Positions 33,720 to 44,220 of a stretch of 64,000 nucleotides of DNA are shown piece by piece; position 1 is the stretch's first letter; each line of letters begins with the position of its first letter. The translations under genes were made by a program, and so were the position numbers. The notes under the pieces are model-generated. The model was not told where the DNA came from. It worked only from the letters and a program-made list of their open reading frames with translations, and searched no databases. The stretch is taken from the NCBI GenBank assembly GCA_030248195.1, contig JASAND010005338.1:1-64000 (forward strand). The letters run 5' to 3'. This DNA comes from Trissonchulus latispiculum (taxonomy: Eukaryota > Nematoda > Enoplea > Enoplida > Ironidae).

Positions 33720-34298
33720 TTATCATGAGGGAGCTCGGGGAGCCCCCCATAATATGAGCTATAAAGACACTTTGCGGATTTTGAAAACTGCTAATTAGGC
33801 ATAACTAATTAACGGGAAGGAATTAAGAGCTAATATTTACATTTTTGAAATCTCCAGGCCAAGAGCTTTCGAATGATACCAAACTTGCCCTAAAAGAATG
33901 AACTTTGAAAAAATCGACTTTCTCTTACGGGTTTGAAAGTGGGTTTTTTCATTGTATTCTGCATGATTTTCGTCAATTTTTTGTTAACTCGATTTTTCCA
34001 ACGGCTCATAGGAAAAATTTTTCTATACTATTTTTTGAATATCTAGGCAATGGTACTTAGCAAGTTTATGTTTTTTTCCGAATTCCGATTCAAAGTAAGC
34101 AAAAGCTAAATGAGCGTCCATATGAGCCCAAGAGAAACGTAGCGGCTCATATTAGCCGTTTACATCTTGTCCTCTACTTATTTAGATGTTGGCTCATATT
34201 AAACATTTTAAATCTTGTCCTTGACACATTTAAATGTTGACCATCATAGCTCATATTAACTTTTTCATGCGACTGCAAGGAGCATTTTTCCTACTTGT
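33720..34298 (-). mobile_element. Deletion derivative of the composite foldback/satellite element
   Basis: On the minus strand it starts with the head arm of the 47-kb element (ACAAGTAGGAAAAATGCTCC, then TTAATATGAGC modules). It passes directly into the tail found at 49600-49987 and ends in the GGGGGGCTCCCCGAG hairpin followed by CATGATAA. The second head arm and the whole satellite are missing. Confidence 0.8.
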
Positions 34299-35296
34299 AT
34301 TATTATATTCAGTGTCAGTCACCATGACTTGAATATATGTGAATGTGAGTTGCATAACTCATACATTAAGCCGTGGGTGTTTCTATACTAATGCTAGCAT
34401 GTTTCAAAATGTTGGGTTCAAACATAAGTTAGCAATAAAGCAATCGTACACAAGTAAGCACGGGGGTCTGAAAAGCCTAGAGATTTTTGTTAAATTGAGA
34501 GCCAAGAACAATTCGTCTGAGCACTGTGAGCAACTGATATTCACTGATTTTCTTTTTGTATCGCAAGGAAAAGTGCGCACGCGTGCGTACAAGCCCAACA
34601 TTTTTTGCTCATTTCAGGAAAAAGTGTGTCATTTTTGAGCAAACAGACAATGCGACCTACCCATCTTGCTGGAACGGTACTACTTTGCCCCCAAAAGCTG
34701 AGAGTTTTAAACGGAGCAAAAATTCCACTACGGCAACCTTTAATAGTTTCATTTATATATTATATTGAAACTAATCTGTATTCTTTGAATTTAGGGAAAT
34801 GATGAGACCTTTTTTGGAATTTTCTATTTGCAAGCCAAGAATATGGAAGGTATATATATATAAATTTTTTCTCACCTCACTGCGTTTTACAAAAACAAAC
34901 AAGTAAACATTAGTCTGGAATTTCTTTTCATCGAATAAGATTTTAGATGAAAGGTTCTCATCTTGGACTTGCATACAAATTTTCAGGGCTCAGCCCAGAG
35001 CATCAACATTCAAATGCTTTTTCGAACCGTAAGCGGGTTGTGACAGCACGGATAAAACACAAAGCTAATTGCTAACCTCCTGTTGAAATTTATGTTATCG
35101 GACGAATATTTATTCACAAATTGTCAAACGAACATTAAAAGTTGGCTGTCAGTTATGTACTTCATATTATTAAATGCAATATGCAAGAGTTTCACACCCG
35201 AGCTAGATTACGTATAGCCATGGGGGAAAAACCCACATTTTCGGATTTTGGCTGGAACTTTTTATTATAAGGGCTAGATGAGAACTATGTATATAT
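34299..35296. other. Intronic or intergenic DNA, no gene recognised
   Basis: Short ORFs without domains. No repeat identified. Confidence 0.3.
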
Positions 35297-35301
35297 ATAT
35301 A

Positions 35302-35661
35302 CCGGGCTTATTCTAGGGAATTTTTCTTGGGGGGCTCTTTGGGGGGCCCTCGGGGGGCGAGTCATTCTTGGGGGGGGGCGAAAATTTTTCAAAATTTTCA
35401 AAAATTATCTAAAAACATGCTAAAAATAGCGCTGTTTTTATAGTAATCCCCAGAAAAGTTCATTTTTAGTGCAAAAATAGCGCTTAAATAGGCAGAAATC
35501 GACTAAAAATCTCCGGCGAAGCCGGTAAATTTTTGAAAATTGAGCCTTCTGAGCGATTTTTTCAGGACAAAAGTTGGTACCAAAAGGGGCACCCACTTTT
35601 TTGGGGGGGGAAGGGTGTTTATGGGGGCCCCCCCCACCCCCCCCCATTAGAATAAGCCCAG
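35302..35661. mobile_element. CTGGGCTTATTCTA-ended G/C-tract element
   Basis: Ends CCGGGCTTATTCTAG / TTAGAATAAGCCCAG, ATATA on both sides but within TA-rich DNA. Carries G tracts and the hairpin CCGGCGAAGCCGG near 35514. Confidence 0.7.
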
Positions 35662-35673
35662 ATATATATATAT

Positions 35674-35745
<72 letters not shown>
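35662..35745 (+). repeat. (AT)n microsatellite
   Basis: About 80 bp of AT dinucleotides with few interruptions. Confidence 0.9.
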
Positions 35746-35748
<3 letters not shown>

Positions 35749-35871
35749 AACCGGGCATCTTTGACAATTTCAAACTTTGAGTTGAAAATATTGTACAAAA
35801 CCATTTTTTCACAATAAAATAATGTAATCTAATCAAACTATTATGATAGTGCTAAAATTGACGAACGAAGA

Positions 35872-36190
35872 AGGGGGAAAAAAAGGGGGAAAGGGGAGGG
35901 ATGGTAGAGGGGAAGGGGCCGGGGGAAGGATAGGGGAGGGAAAAGGGGAAAATGGGACAGGATAGGGAGGAAGGGGGAAAGGGGCAACAACGGGGGGGTT
36001 GGGGGGTGGGGTTGGTGGGGGGTGGGGGGGGGGGGGGGGGGTGTGTGGGGGGGGGGGGGGGGGGGGGGGGAGGTGGTGGGGTTATGGGGGGGGGGAATTT
36101 GGGTGTGGGGGGGGGGTGGGGTGGGGTAGTGGGGGGGGGGGGAGGGGGGGGAGGAAAATTAAATGTAATTGGGGGGAAGGGGGGTAAGTT
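35872..36190 (+). repeat. Long G-rich tract
   Basis: About 320 bp of almost pure purine or G on the plus strand, including runs of more than 20 G near 36030-36070. High G-quadruplex potential. The ORFs across it are poly-Gly artefacts. Confidence 0.9.
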
Positions 36191-36867
36191 TTTTTAATTT
36201 TTTTTATTTTTTTTGATATATATATATGTATATTATATATATATACATATATATACCATCGTATTTGGCGTACTTAGATCCTTCTTTTAAGCCAATTTGC
36301 ACTTCTCTAAGTTGTACCGTTAGGCCGGTATAATGCAAAAAGTAGCGGGGGAAACCTAAATGGGGGGGAACCCACCCCTCACAAGTCTCAAAAATTGTCT
36401 TAGCGCTAAGCTGACACTTCCGGTGTAAAATTCAACTCTTTTTAGCTAGTATAAATAAAAAACCCGATCTAGGTACCTTTTTGAGATTTCATGTGCCATT
36501 GAAAATGCAGCATCAAACGGATAGGTTTCATAAAGTTTAACACATAAACATAGGGGAATTTTTAAAAAATGCTAAAAACGATGTAATTTGATAAAACTTG
36601 TTAGTCTATCGTGTAGAGAATGGTTTTTTACGTTCACTTGGCTGTTAAAATCCACAATTGGACCTGTCCTGGATCCTCCAGTACCGAAATGGCACTTTCA
36701 GGGTTTTGGCCCCTAGGTAGCCAGGGAAGCAAAATTATCCAATGACACCATATATGATGATGCAGCGTCCTGGGTAGTACCGTGCTATAGTGTCGAATTG
36801 TTTCCCTGTTTGGTTGTTAAAAAAATTTTCAAAAAAAAATTGGGTGGGTTTACCCCCCCCCCCCAAG

Positions 36868-37206
36868 CAGGGGCGAATTCAGGGGGTGGGCCGGCCGCCC
36901 TCCCCGTCGCCCCGTCGCGATTTGAAGGTAGGAAAGAAAAATTAAGGAGAGGAAGAGGAAAAAGGACAAAAAACCAAAAAACCGTCGGCGCGACTTCTCT
37001 TTTTAACCGCATATTTATTGCATTTATGAAGAAAAATCTTAAAACGCATTCGATTTTTCAGAGAAAATTATATACAATTTTTGTCTAAAAATGTCAAGAA
37101 GTTTAAAACATGTTCTCAGTTCCTCCGTATGAAAAGAATTAATGATCCGAAGACCGATTTTATTGCAAAAACAAAAAATTTCATCAAAAATTCTACAGCC
37201 CCCCCG
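36868..37206. mobile_element. hAT-like G/C-tract element, right end missing
   Basis: Left end CAGGGGCGAATTCAGG. Interior matches the element at 38273-38691 (GGTAGGAAA, AAGGAGAGGAAGAGGAAAAA, AATGTCAAGAAGTTTAAA). The expected right end is replaced by another element beginning CTGGGCTTATTCTAC near 37217. Confidence 0.6.
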
Positions 37207-37649
37207 TCATCATATCACTGGGCTTATTCTACTTCCGCCAGTGCCCCAAAGTGGGTTTTCCCCCGCCACATATGGAAATGTGTCAGCCTAACGGTGCATC
37301 GGATCGGCCTAATTTTTGCTGTGTGCAAAGAGGAAGACTTGCCATCATTGCAGATATTTGCAAAACTTTTCTAGACCAACTCAGTCAAAAGTTACATCGG
37401 TCCAAACTTTTGCAAAATTTGGCATGGTTGGACCAAAAAGTAGGTGTCATTTTCAAAATGTCACATAATGAGCAGGAGTGAACCAAATGACTTGATCTTT
37501 GCAGCGTAGGTAAGAAATAGTCGCGATTCCTGCTGCTATGTTTTGGAGCTCATAGCTCCAACCCTTGGTCCAGGAGGCGGGTGGGTTTTCCCCCCAAAAT
37601 CGGGTGGGTCCCCCCATGGCTATAACTCAAACGTTAACCACGGGTGTTC

Positions 37650-38029
37650 CTGGCTTATCCCTTGGCAATTTTTTATGGGGGGGGGGGGCTTCCATGGGGG
37701 GGGGCTCACCCAAAATGGGGGGGGGCATATTTTTAGAAAATTTTTTCGAATTTTTGCGGTTTTTTGTGTATTACTTCTGAAAATTGCTAAAAAATGACTA
37801 ATTTTAGGTGTTTTTAAGCTAAAATAGTGAGTATTTAGGTAAAAATTCGGCCAAGCCGGAAAATGTTTGAAAATTTAGGGTAAAAATGGTAAAATTTGGC
37901 AATTTTTGGGGTGATGGGGGGGGAGGTCGGGATTTATGGGGGGGGGCTTTTCATGGGGGGGGGGTCCTCGAATGGGGGGGGAGGTCGCCGAATGGGGGGC
38001 GGCCCCCCCCCCCACTAGGGATAAGCCAG
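37650..38029. mobile_element. CTGGCTTAT-ended G/C-tract element
   Basis: Ends CTGGCTTATCCC / ACTAGGGATAAGCCAG, perfect 5-bp duplication TGTTC (37645-37649, 38030-38034). The interior is the reverse complement of the element at 33086-33447. Confidence 0.8.
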
Positions 38030-38102
38030 TGTTCTCATGTTAGTGCTAACTTGTTTAGTAATTGTTAGCTTCCCACCTAAAGATAAAACAGTACGTATAT
38101 AC

Positions 38103-38825
38103 TAGAGATGCACCGAGGCCGCCACTACCGGGACCGGGCCTGGAAACCGAGGATCCGAATAGAAAATTTTCAAAACTTTTAAATTCAAATTTTGCAATAA
38201 TGTCTGATATATATACAAACGTTACTATCGTTGTTTTCATTCAAATCGGTGGGAAAACAAACGATTTGAAACCAGGGGCGGATCCAGGGGGGGCGGGGGG
38301 GCGGCCGCCGGGGGGGGGGGGCCCCCCCGGCGCCCTTCGCGATTCGAAGGTAGGAAAAATTAAGGAGAGAAAGAGGAAAAAGGGCAAAAAACCAAAAAAT
38401 TTCGCGCCTTCGGCGCGAATTTTCTACTTTTTAACCGCATATTTATTGTATTTGTGAAGAAAAACCTTGAAATGCATCCGATTTTTCGAAAAAAATTACC
38501 ATTTTGCCTAAAAATGTCAAGAAGTTTAAAAAATTTGTTCAGTTCTTCAGTATAGAAAGAATTAAAGATCCGAAGGCCGATTTTATTGCAAAAACAAAAA
38601 ATTTCTTCAACTTCTGGAGGGCTCCGCCCCCCAGACCCCCGCTGGGAAAGTTTTACCGCCCCCCCGTCACGAAATCCTGGATCCGCCAGTGTTTGAAACA
38701 CTCCTTGGCTTTCGAAATTTCAAAAATGTTAAAAATTTACAAAATTTTGCTAATTTTTGGCCCCGGTCGGGACCGAGGCCTGACCACCGGGACCGGGACC
38801 GGGGCCAGGTACCGGTGCATCTCTA
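38103..38825. mobile_element. hAT-like element with GGGACCGGG arrays, hosting a nested element
   Basis: Ends TAGAGATGCACCG / CGGTGCATCTCTA; flanks GTATATAC / CTATATAC match at 7 of 8. GGGACCGGGCC words lie inside both ends. Split by the element at 38273-38691. Confidence 0.8.
38273..38691. mobile_element. hAT-like G/C-tract element nested in 38103-38825
   Basis: Ends CAGGGGCGGATCCAGG / CCTGGATCCGCCAGTG, perfect 8-bp duplication TTTGAAAC (38265-38272, 38692-38699). Contains the hairpin CGCGCCTTCGGCGCG and the block GCTCCGCCCCCCAGACCCCC. Confidence 0.88.
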
Positions 38826-38965
38826 CTATATACCGAAGCAATTGCAGAGGTCTGGGGTCGCAGCCCCCAGAAACAGAGAGATTTTTGTGAAATTGAGCCA
38901 GCAGAAATTTTTCTGAGCATTTTAGGCGTCTAATTTTCAGTAACTTTTCTTTTTGTCGCTCGCAA

Positions 38966-39479
38966 TGTAACGAGCATGAAGCGATAAGTAAAAAGGACGT
39001 AGGTAGGTACGTATACGTCGCGACGATGGCGTAATCTGAACTCGAGACTAATGACGTCAATAGGGTCCGAAATTGGTGTCTTGCCGACACCTGGCATGTG
39101 CTTTCGTCATTGCTATTGTAAACAGATGATGTTCACACTTGCGACGCCGACCAAAACGTGCCTATCCACGTGCAACTGAAAAACTATATAAAGTGGACCT
39201 AAATCACATTCTGGGGAATTAGACTCAGTTGAGGTTTGACTCAGTCAGTGCCAGACTTGGTCTGTTCAGAGTCTAGGCTGTCCTATCTTATTATATTAGT
39301 TCGACCTTTGGAGCTGCTGGGTCGCTTACGTGGAACATCACCTGTGACTATATTGTGTACCCTGCTCTCTATGTAGCTCATCTGTATTAAAGTAAGTGTA
39401 TAGTAATTTATAGTAGTAGTTTAAAGCTCTCCCAACTTAAGCAGCTCGGTACCAGCTTATAGCAGAATAGCTGGTCACA
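38966..39479 (+). repeat. 5' LTR (514 bp)
   Basis: Starts TGTAACGAGC and ends GGTCACA. A TATA box (CTATATAAAG) lies near 39186 and ATTAAA near 39388. Differs from the 3' LTR by several short indels. Confidence 0.9.
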
Positions 39480-39480
39480 T

Positions 39481-39496
39481 TTGGTGCCGAAACCGG
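39481..39496 (+). promoter_or_regulatory. Primer binding site
   Basis: TTGGTGCCGAAACCGG starts within two bases of the LTR end. A TGG-initial sequence at this place is the usual complement of a tRNA 3' end. The tRNA was not identified. Confidence 0.7.
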
Positions 39497-39536
39497 CTAC
39501 CTACGACCTTTCTTTCTACGCAGACCAGACGGAAAT

Positions 39537-40397
39537 ATGTCCGGTAAACAGAAAGTGCCCTCAGTAAGGGCTGAGTTTTTCAGAGAACGTAATCTCATTG
39601 ACCCCAAACTTATACCAGTGTATAAGGGGGAAACCACAGATAATTTTGACGAGTTCATAAGTTATTTCGAGCGAGTTTCGCTAGTAAATCAGTGGACACC
39701 GAAACTCAAAGTTGCGCTGCTGCCTGCATATCTGCAAGGATATGCAGCAAATGTTTGGACGTCCTTGCCAGCAAGGGTGCAAGAGTCCTGGGAGCAGGTA
39801 GTGAAGTCTTTGAAAGATCGACTGTCGAGCAGCTCGACCAGCATACATAGCTCAGAGTTGCACAGACGTGTACAGAAATCGACCGAGTGTGTCGAAGAGT
39901 TTGCAAGAGCTATTCTGAAACTGACGCTAAAGGCGTATGGTGAGTCACTTAGCGGTGATTCTCTTAATATACTGATGAGAGAAATTTTTCTCAATGGGCT
40001 TCGGCCAACATTAAGACGTTTCGTAGCAGGCTCATGTCCTTCAAGCTTTTGGGACGCTGTTTCCCTTGCTAAAGAACAGGAAGATTATGAGAAATTGGAA
40101 AACCAAACGAGTGGATCTGCAAGGGCGGCATCATTTCACGACTTTAATCCTGACTACGCTATTCAGAATAGGGAAGGATCTTCGGTGACAGAAGTAGCAG
40201 AGCAATTAAAGTTGCAAAATGAGATTTTAGGTAAACAAACTCGACTGTTGCAAGAACAGCACGAGAAACTCCGGAAAGCTTTCCTCACGCGAAATCTAAT
40301 AGATAACAGGGCTCTAGTCGAAGAAAATAGAGGTAAAAGTCCTACAGAGGAGAGGCATAAGAGCAACAAATTTGTTGCAATTGTTCAGCATACCTAA
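39537..40397 (+). CDS. Retrotransposon Gag
   Basis: 286 aa capsid-type structural protein of a Ty3-like retrotransposon. The core resembles retrotransposon Gag: FDEFISYFERVSLVNQW (about 38-54), LLPAYLQGYAANVW (about 61-74), VVKSLKDRL (about 86-94) and FLNGLRPTLRRFV (about 151-163). A coiled-coil-like stretch follows at about 222-252 (LKLQNEILGKQTRLLQEQ). No CCHC zinc knuckle is seen before the stop. The TAA at 40395-40397 is followed by the same frame with no further stop for over 600 codons. Confidence 0.85.
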   Translation: MSGKQKVPSVRAEFFRERNLIDPKLIPVYKGETTDNFDEFISYFERVSLVNQWTPKLKVALLPAYLQGYAANVWTSLPARVQESWEQVVKSLKDRLSSSSTSIHSSELHRRVQKSTECVEEFARAILKLTLKAYGESLSGDSLNILMREIFLNGLRPTLRRFVAGSCPSSFWDAVSLAKEQEDYEKLENQTSGSARAASFHDFNPDYAIQNREGSSVTEVAEQLKLQNEILGKQTRLLQEQHEKLRKAFLTRNLIDNRALVEENRGKSPTEERHKSNKFVAIVQHT

Positions 40398-40466
40398 GAC
40401 AGGGAAGTACGGGATAGGTGGTCTCCCGCAATCAAATCCCTAGAACACTTTGGCTATAGCAATACA

Positions 40467-42248
40467 ATGTGTCCATATGAAACTAAACCATTAAATACAA
40501 TGTATCGACATGACAGCAAAATGCTCAGACCACAGACTCAGCACCTCGTGGGGCGCAATCTGCCGTCAGGGTCGGCATCGTGTCACGCCGTTTCAACGGA
40601 CAAAATGACAGAGGTAAAGCCTGATGAGCATATCAACGCGTGTGCGTTGATTAATGACGGCCAACCTGCAATCGTTCTAGGTTGGGCAAATGGGATTCCA
40701 GCCGAAATGCTGGTAGCTGCAAGCAGCACAGTTACACTGGTAAACTCTTATTTTGCTTCGAACGTTGAACACTGTAACGCTTTTCATGACACCAGGATTG
40801 GTGCTTTTACTGCAGACGGAATGTGTTCTGTTCAGTTAAAATTAGAATCGAAACAAGCTACAGTTAATGCATATGTAGTACCGCAGCTTCCTTTTGATGT
40901 AATTCTGGGTATGAAAGCTGTGGAGGTGTTAGGAATTTCTACAGCACCTCCAAAATTTGGAACTGAATTACATGATACATTATTACAGCCCAGTCAAACC
41001 TTTGAAGCAGTGGGGCTCGTACCCGCTAGTAAAGTAATGCATAACAGCACTGGAGTGCTTGTATCCGGTGTGGTGAAGGAAACAACTTCGCGTTTTTGTG
41101 CAAATTCTGTGGCAGTAGAAATCGAACCAATATCAACTACGTGTCCTCAAAAAGTTTCTTGCGTGGTTCCAGACCACTCTGACGCTTTAGTTGAGTGTAA
41201 AAGTTTAGCTACGAAAATAGATGCGTGCAGTATCTATACTGCAGCTGAGTCTCACGGAGACTCAAATCGGAAAAAGGCACGCGATAATACTGCTGCAGTA
41301 GAATATTACAATAAAGACACGATGGAGACAAAGACACAAGTTATTGCAATTATAGGTAAAAAGCTACCTCCACTGCAATTAGACTTGACTGGCAGTGAGG
41401 ATATTCCAGCAGTCACTGGTAAAATACCGCAAGCTTTAATGGCAGTCTTTGTTTGGGTTGTCTGCGTAGCAGCCATATTAGATAGTCAACCCTCGACGGT
41501 TGCGAACATACAACAAGTTCATCGCCTAGAGAATACTGTAATCCAGCGAAAACAAGTTGCACAACATGCAGACAATGCTGACTACTCTCATGTTCTCAGA
41601 AGGTTGGTAGTAAAAGCTGTAGAAGCTTGCATCTCCTACTCATTTGCGTCAAAGGCTGACGTTATTGCAGGACCTAAAGTATTACCTGAGAATGACACTG
41701 CTGTAAACCTAGTAGTGCCAAGAGGCTACAGCGCAGTACTGATTCTTAAGGTTCTGGTCCATGCCCTTATTTGGCTGTGCCAAGCACTGGTGGTACCCAG
41801 AGACGAGGCAAATAAGTGCTCTACTTTTATCGAGATGGGTCTTGTGACAGGTTTCGATGATTCGCCAGTTGAGATACTGTCAGTTCGCTATCTAAGGACC
41901 CGTCAGACGAGTAGCTGGAACGATACTGTCGGTAGGAATAAAAACTGGCGTGTGGTGCCTCACAAGAAAGTGCGCCCATGGACTACCGATTACCTTGCGG
42001 GTAAAAGGGTTCGTGGACCTTTTGCTGCAGGTGCAGCAAGAGCTAAGTATCAGATCAGTCACTACTGGTGGCTGTTCGAGCTTTTAGCAAAGCTTGCGTT
42101 GCTATCCATGATTCTAAGTTTGCCAAGTTCTAAGTTGAAGAAGCCAGCTGTTATGCTGCTATCTCTGAAAATCAGTGGACCGACAGTTGCACTAGGAAGA
42201 GTCGGTCCAACAACGGTAACAGATTTCCATTCTTCAACTACAAAATGA
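40467..42248 (+). CDS. Protease-like ORF downstream of Gag, DTG motif lost
   Basis: 593 aa from the first ATG; the frame is the Gag frame and is open back to the Gag stop at 40397. An N-terminal region fits the retropepsin pattern: LVAASSTVTLVN (about 82-93), where the active-site DTG would be AAS, and later VVPQLPFDVILGM (about 134-146), the flap/ILG element. A remnant FGYSNTMCP just upstream of the ATG may be a decayed zinc knuckle. The rest is not recognised; it has three hydrophobic segments (about 322-338, 423-443, 534-553). No RT motif. An aspartic protease without its Asp should be inactive. The function of the long C-terminal part is unknown. Confidence 0.6.
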   Translation: MCPYETKPLNTMYRHDSKMLRPQTQHLVGRNLPSGSASCHAVSTDKMTEVKPDEHINACALINDGQPAIVLGWANGIPAEMLVAASSTVTLVNSYFASNVEHCNAFHDTRIGAFTADGMCSVQLKLESKQATVNAYVVPQLPFDVILGMKAVEVLGISTAPPKFGTELHDTLLQPSQTFEAVGLVPASKVMHNSTGVLVSGVVKETTSRFCANSVAVEIEPISTTCPQKVSCVVPDHSDALVECKSLATKIDACSIYTAAESHGDSNRKKARDNTAAVEYYNKDTMETKTQVIAIIGKKLPPLQLDLTGSEDIPAVTGKIPQALMAVFVWVVCVAAILDSQPSTVANIQQVHRLENTVIQRKQVAQHADNADYSHVLRRLVVKAVEACISYSFASKADVIAGPKVLPENDTAVNLVVPRGYSAVLILKVLVHALIWLCQALVVPRDEANKCSTFIEMGLVTGFDDSPVEILSVRYLRTRQTSSWNDTVGRNKNWRVVPHKKVRPWTTDYLAGKRVRGPFAAGAARAKYQISHYWWLFELLAKLALLSMILSLPSSKLKKPAVMLLSLKISGPTVALGRVGPTTVTDFHSSTTK

Positions 42249-44220
42249 CGGAGGTGAATGGTTAGGAGTCAGCTATGAAATACAACTAATAAATCAAGAT
42301 TTTGGACTTTGCTGCTCTTAGCCATGGTAGCCTCCTGATGGAAAGAACGGAACTCTGCTAATAAAACTGTTACGGAATTATTTTTTTAATTTAGATTACA
42401 ACTAGAGATCCGAAGTGTTGCAATTTGCATGCAGTAAACAGACGATAGCCTTGCCAACAATCACACTCGTTTAGACAAATGTTTTGACAAACAAGTTTTG
42501 CCTTGGCTGCAAATTTTGAGCTCATCTGAAAAGGATTTCAAATATTTTCGCAAAATGAAAAATTGATTGAATTTTGGTTTGATCGAATGAGTGACACTAA
42601 AACAAGGTTCTGATTCAACAACTTTACCTGCGGAAGTAAGGCTACGTGTAGAATGCAACACGACGGAAACCCTACTTTGCTCGTAAATATTTTGTTTCGA
42701 CGAAAGCTGCATGCCAGAAAGGTCAAAGTCAAATTTAGAAACCTAGTCTAAGAAACGATACCTGAGCTCTTGATAGATGGGTGCATAAATGACGGAAAGT
42801 TACGTATTTTGCGTAAAAATTAGTGGTATTTAAGCCTTGTGTAAAATAATTTCGATGTTTTGGTTTAGGTTAAGCTAAAGTTACGTACTAATTTAGGTTT
42901 TTTAAGCTGATCAAGTAAGTTCAATGGGATAACCAAACTCAGAGATTCTGATTTAACCGCCCAATCAGAGCGTACACAGTACATAGGTACGTATCTATAT
43001 CAAGGAGAGAGACTGAGATTTCGCTTTATCTAAGGTTACGTTTTTTAAGTGTGTATCCTAGTTTCTGATTTCGGAAACGGTGCACTTGAAAATAACTGAA
43101 GTAAAAATTCTGGCTGAACTGAAAGCATATAATTATGTACTTTGAATATTTTATTATTGTTATGCATGATATAACAAGCGTTAAAATTTAGCTACAAAAT
43201 TTTTGTGCACTTCTGACGGTGTTTTAAAGTTATGGCATCAAAGGTAACTAAGTTTAGTAATTTTAGCAATTTAGTAGTCAAAGTTTAAGTTCAAATTTCG
43301 GAAAAATGCACAGAATATATATACAAATTATATACATAAGTTTAAGTGTATACATAAGCATACGTATTTCAAGTTAGTATATAATCGCGAAAATGTGAGC
43401 ATATGATCATTGTAAAAGCGTCATCATTGTAAAAGCATCATCTAAGCATCTAAGCCAACCTCACACGAAATGACAAAGTCTGTAATGTTTTCTTCTGGAA
43501 AATGTCAAAGGTCTTCCAGACGTCTAGAACTTAGCAAGCACGTGCGTTACACAACTAAATTTTCAAACTATGCTTTTAATAGAAAAGTGTAATACATGTC
43601 GCGTTTCGCAACAATAACATTTACACAAAATTTTGATCACGTAATTAAAGATTGTTTATCATTTGGTTTGACATACATAAATGATGGAACTATGAATCAT
43701 TCGAATTTGTTTTAAATTATATAGATTAAGTATTCCAGCTATTCTTCCCTTGCCCATAGGGCTAAATTCATACGCAGTATTCTCTCTGAACCAGTAGTCC
43801 CACTCAAAATTCATTATTGCTGCAAAAGTGTTTTATATATGTTCGCACGAAAGCCTGTAGAAAAGCTATGTCCAAGCTGTAAGCTTAACATGTACGTCTA
43901 AATGCATAAATATATACGCAAATTGCAGTATATACATATATACACGTAAAATTTATTGCACAGCACATAGTGCATATATAATACATGCATATTGCATGCC
44001 TAAACGTTAGGTAGTTATATAAAGACGGCACAGAAAAGAAATCTAAGAATAATTTCAATTCATATAAAGTTTTGAAGTCTTGTCTCGCTTACCGATTACT
44101 CGATGTTTTCGCTAAGTTCAAACATCGCAAAATTTTGCAATTTGCTTTGAAGTCTAACTTCTTTTGGCCTGAAGTTAGCATGAAACGATTTTTATAAAAT
44201 CCAGCAAAATATATATATAT
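42249..44220 (+). other. LTR-element internal region without coding capacity
   Basis: About 2 kb between the protease-like ORF and the first composite insertion. No ORF with RT, RNase H or integrase features in any frame. Confidence 0.5.

Noticed and set aside
35952..36197. 81-residue Gly-rich ORF
   Set aside because: Pure product of the G tract.
40467..42248. Envelope gene
   Set aside because: Hydrophobic segments exist, but there is no signal peptide, cleavage site or known fusion motif, and the start has a retropepsin-like pattern.
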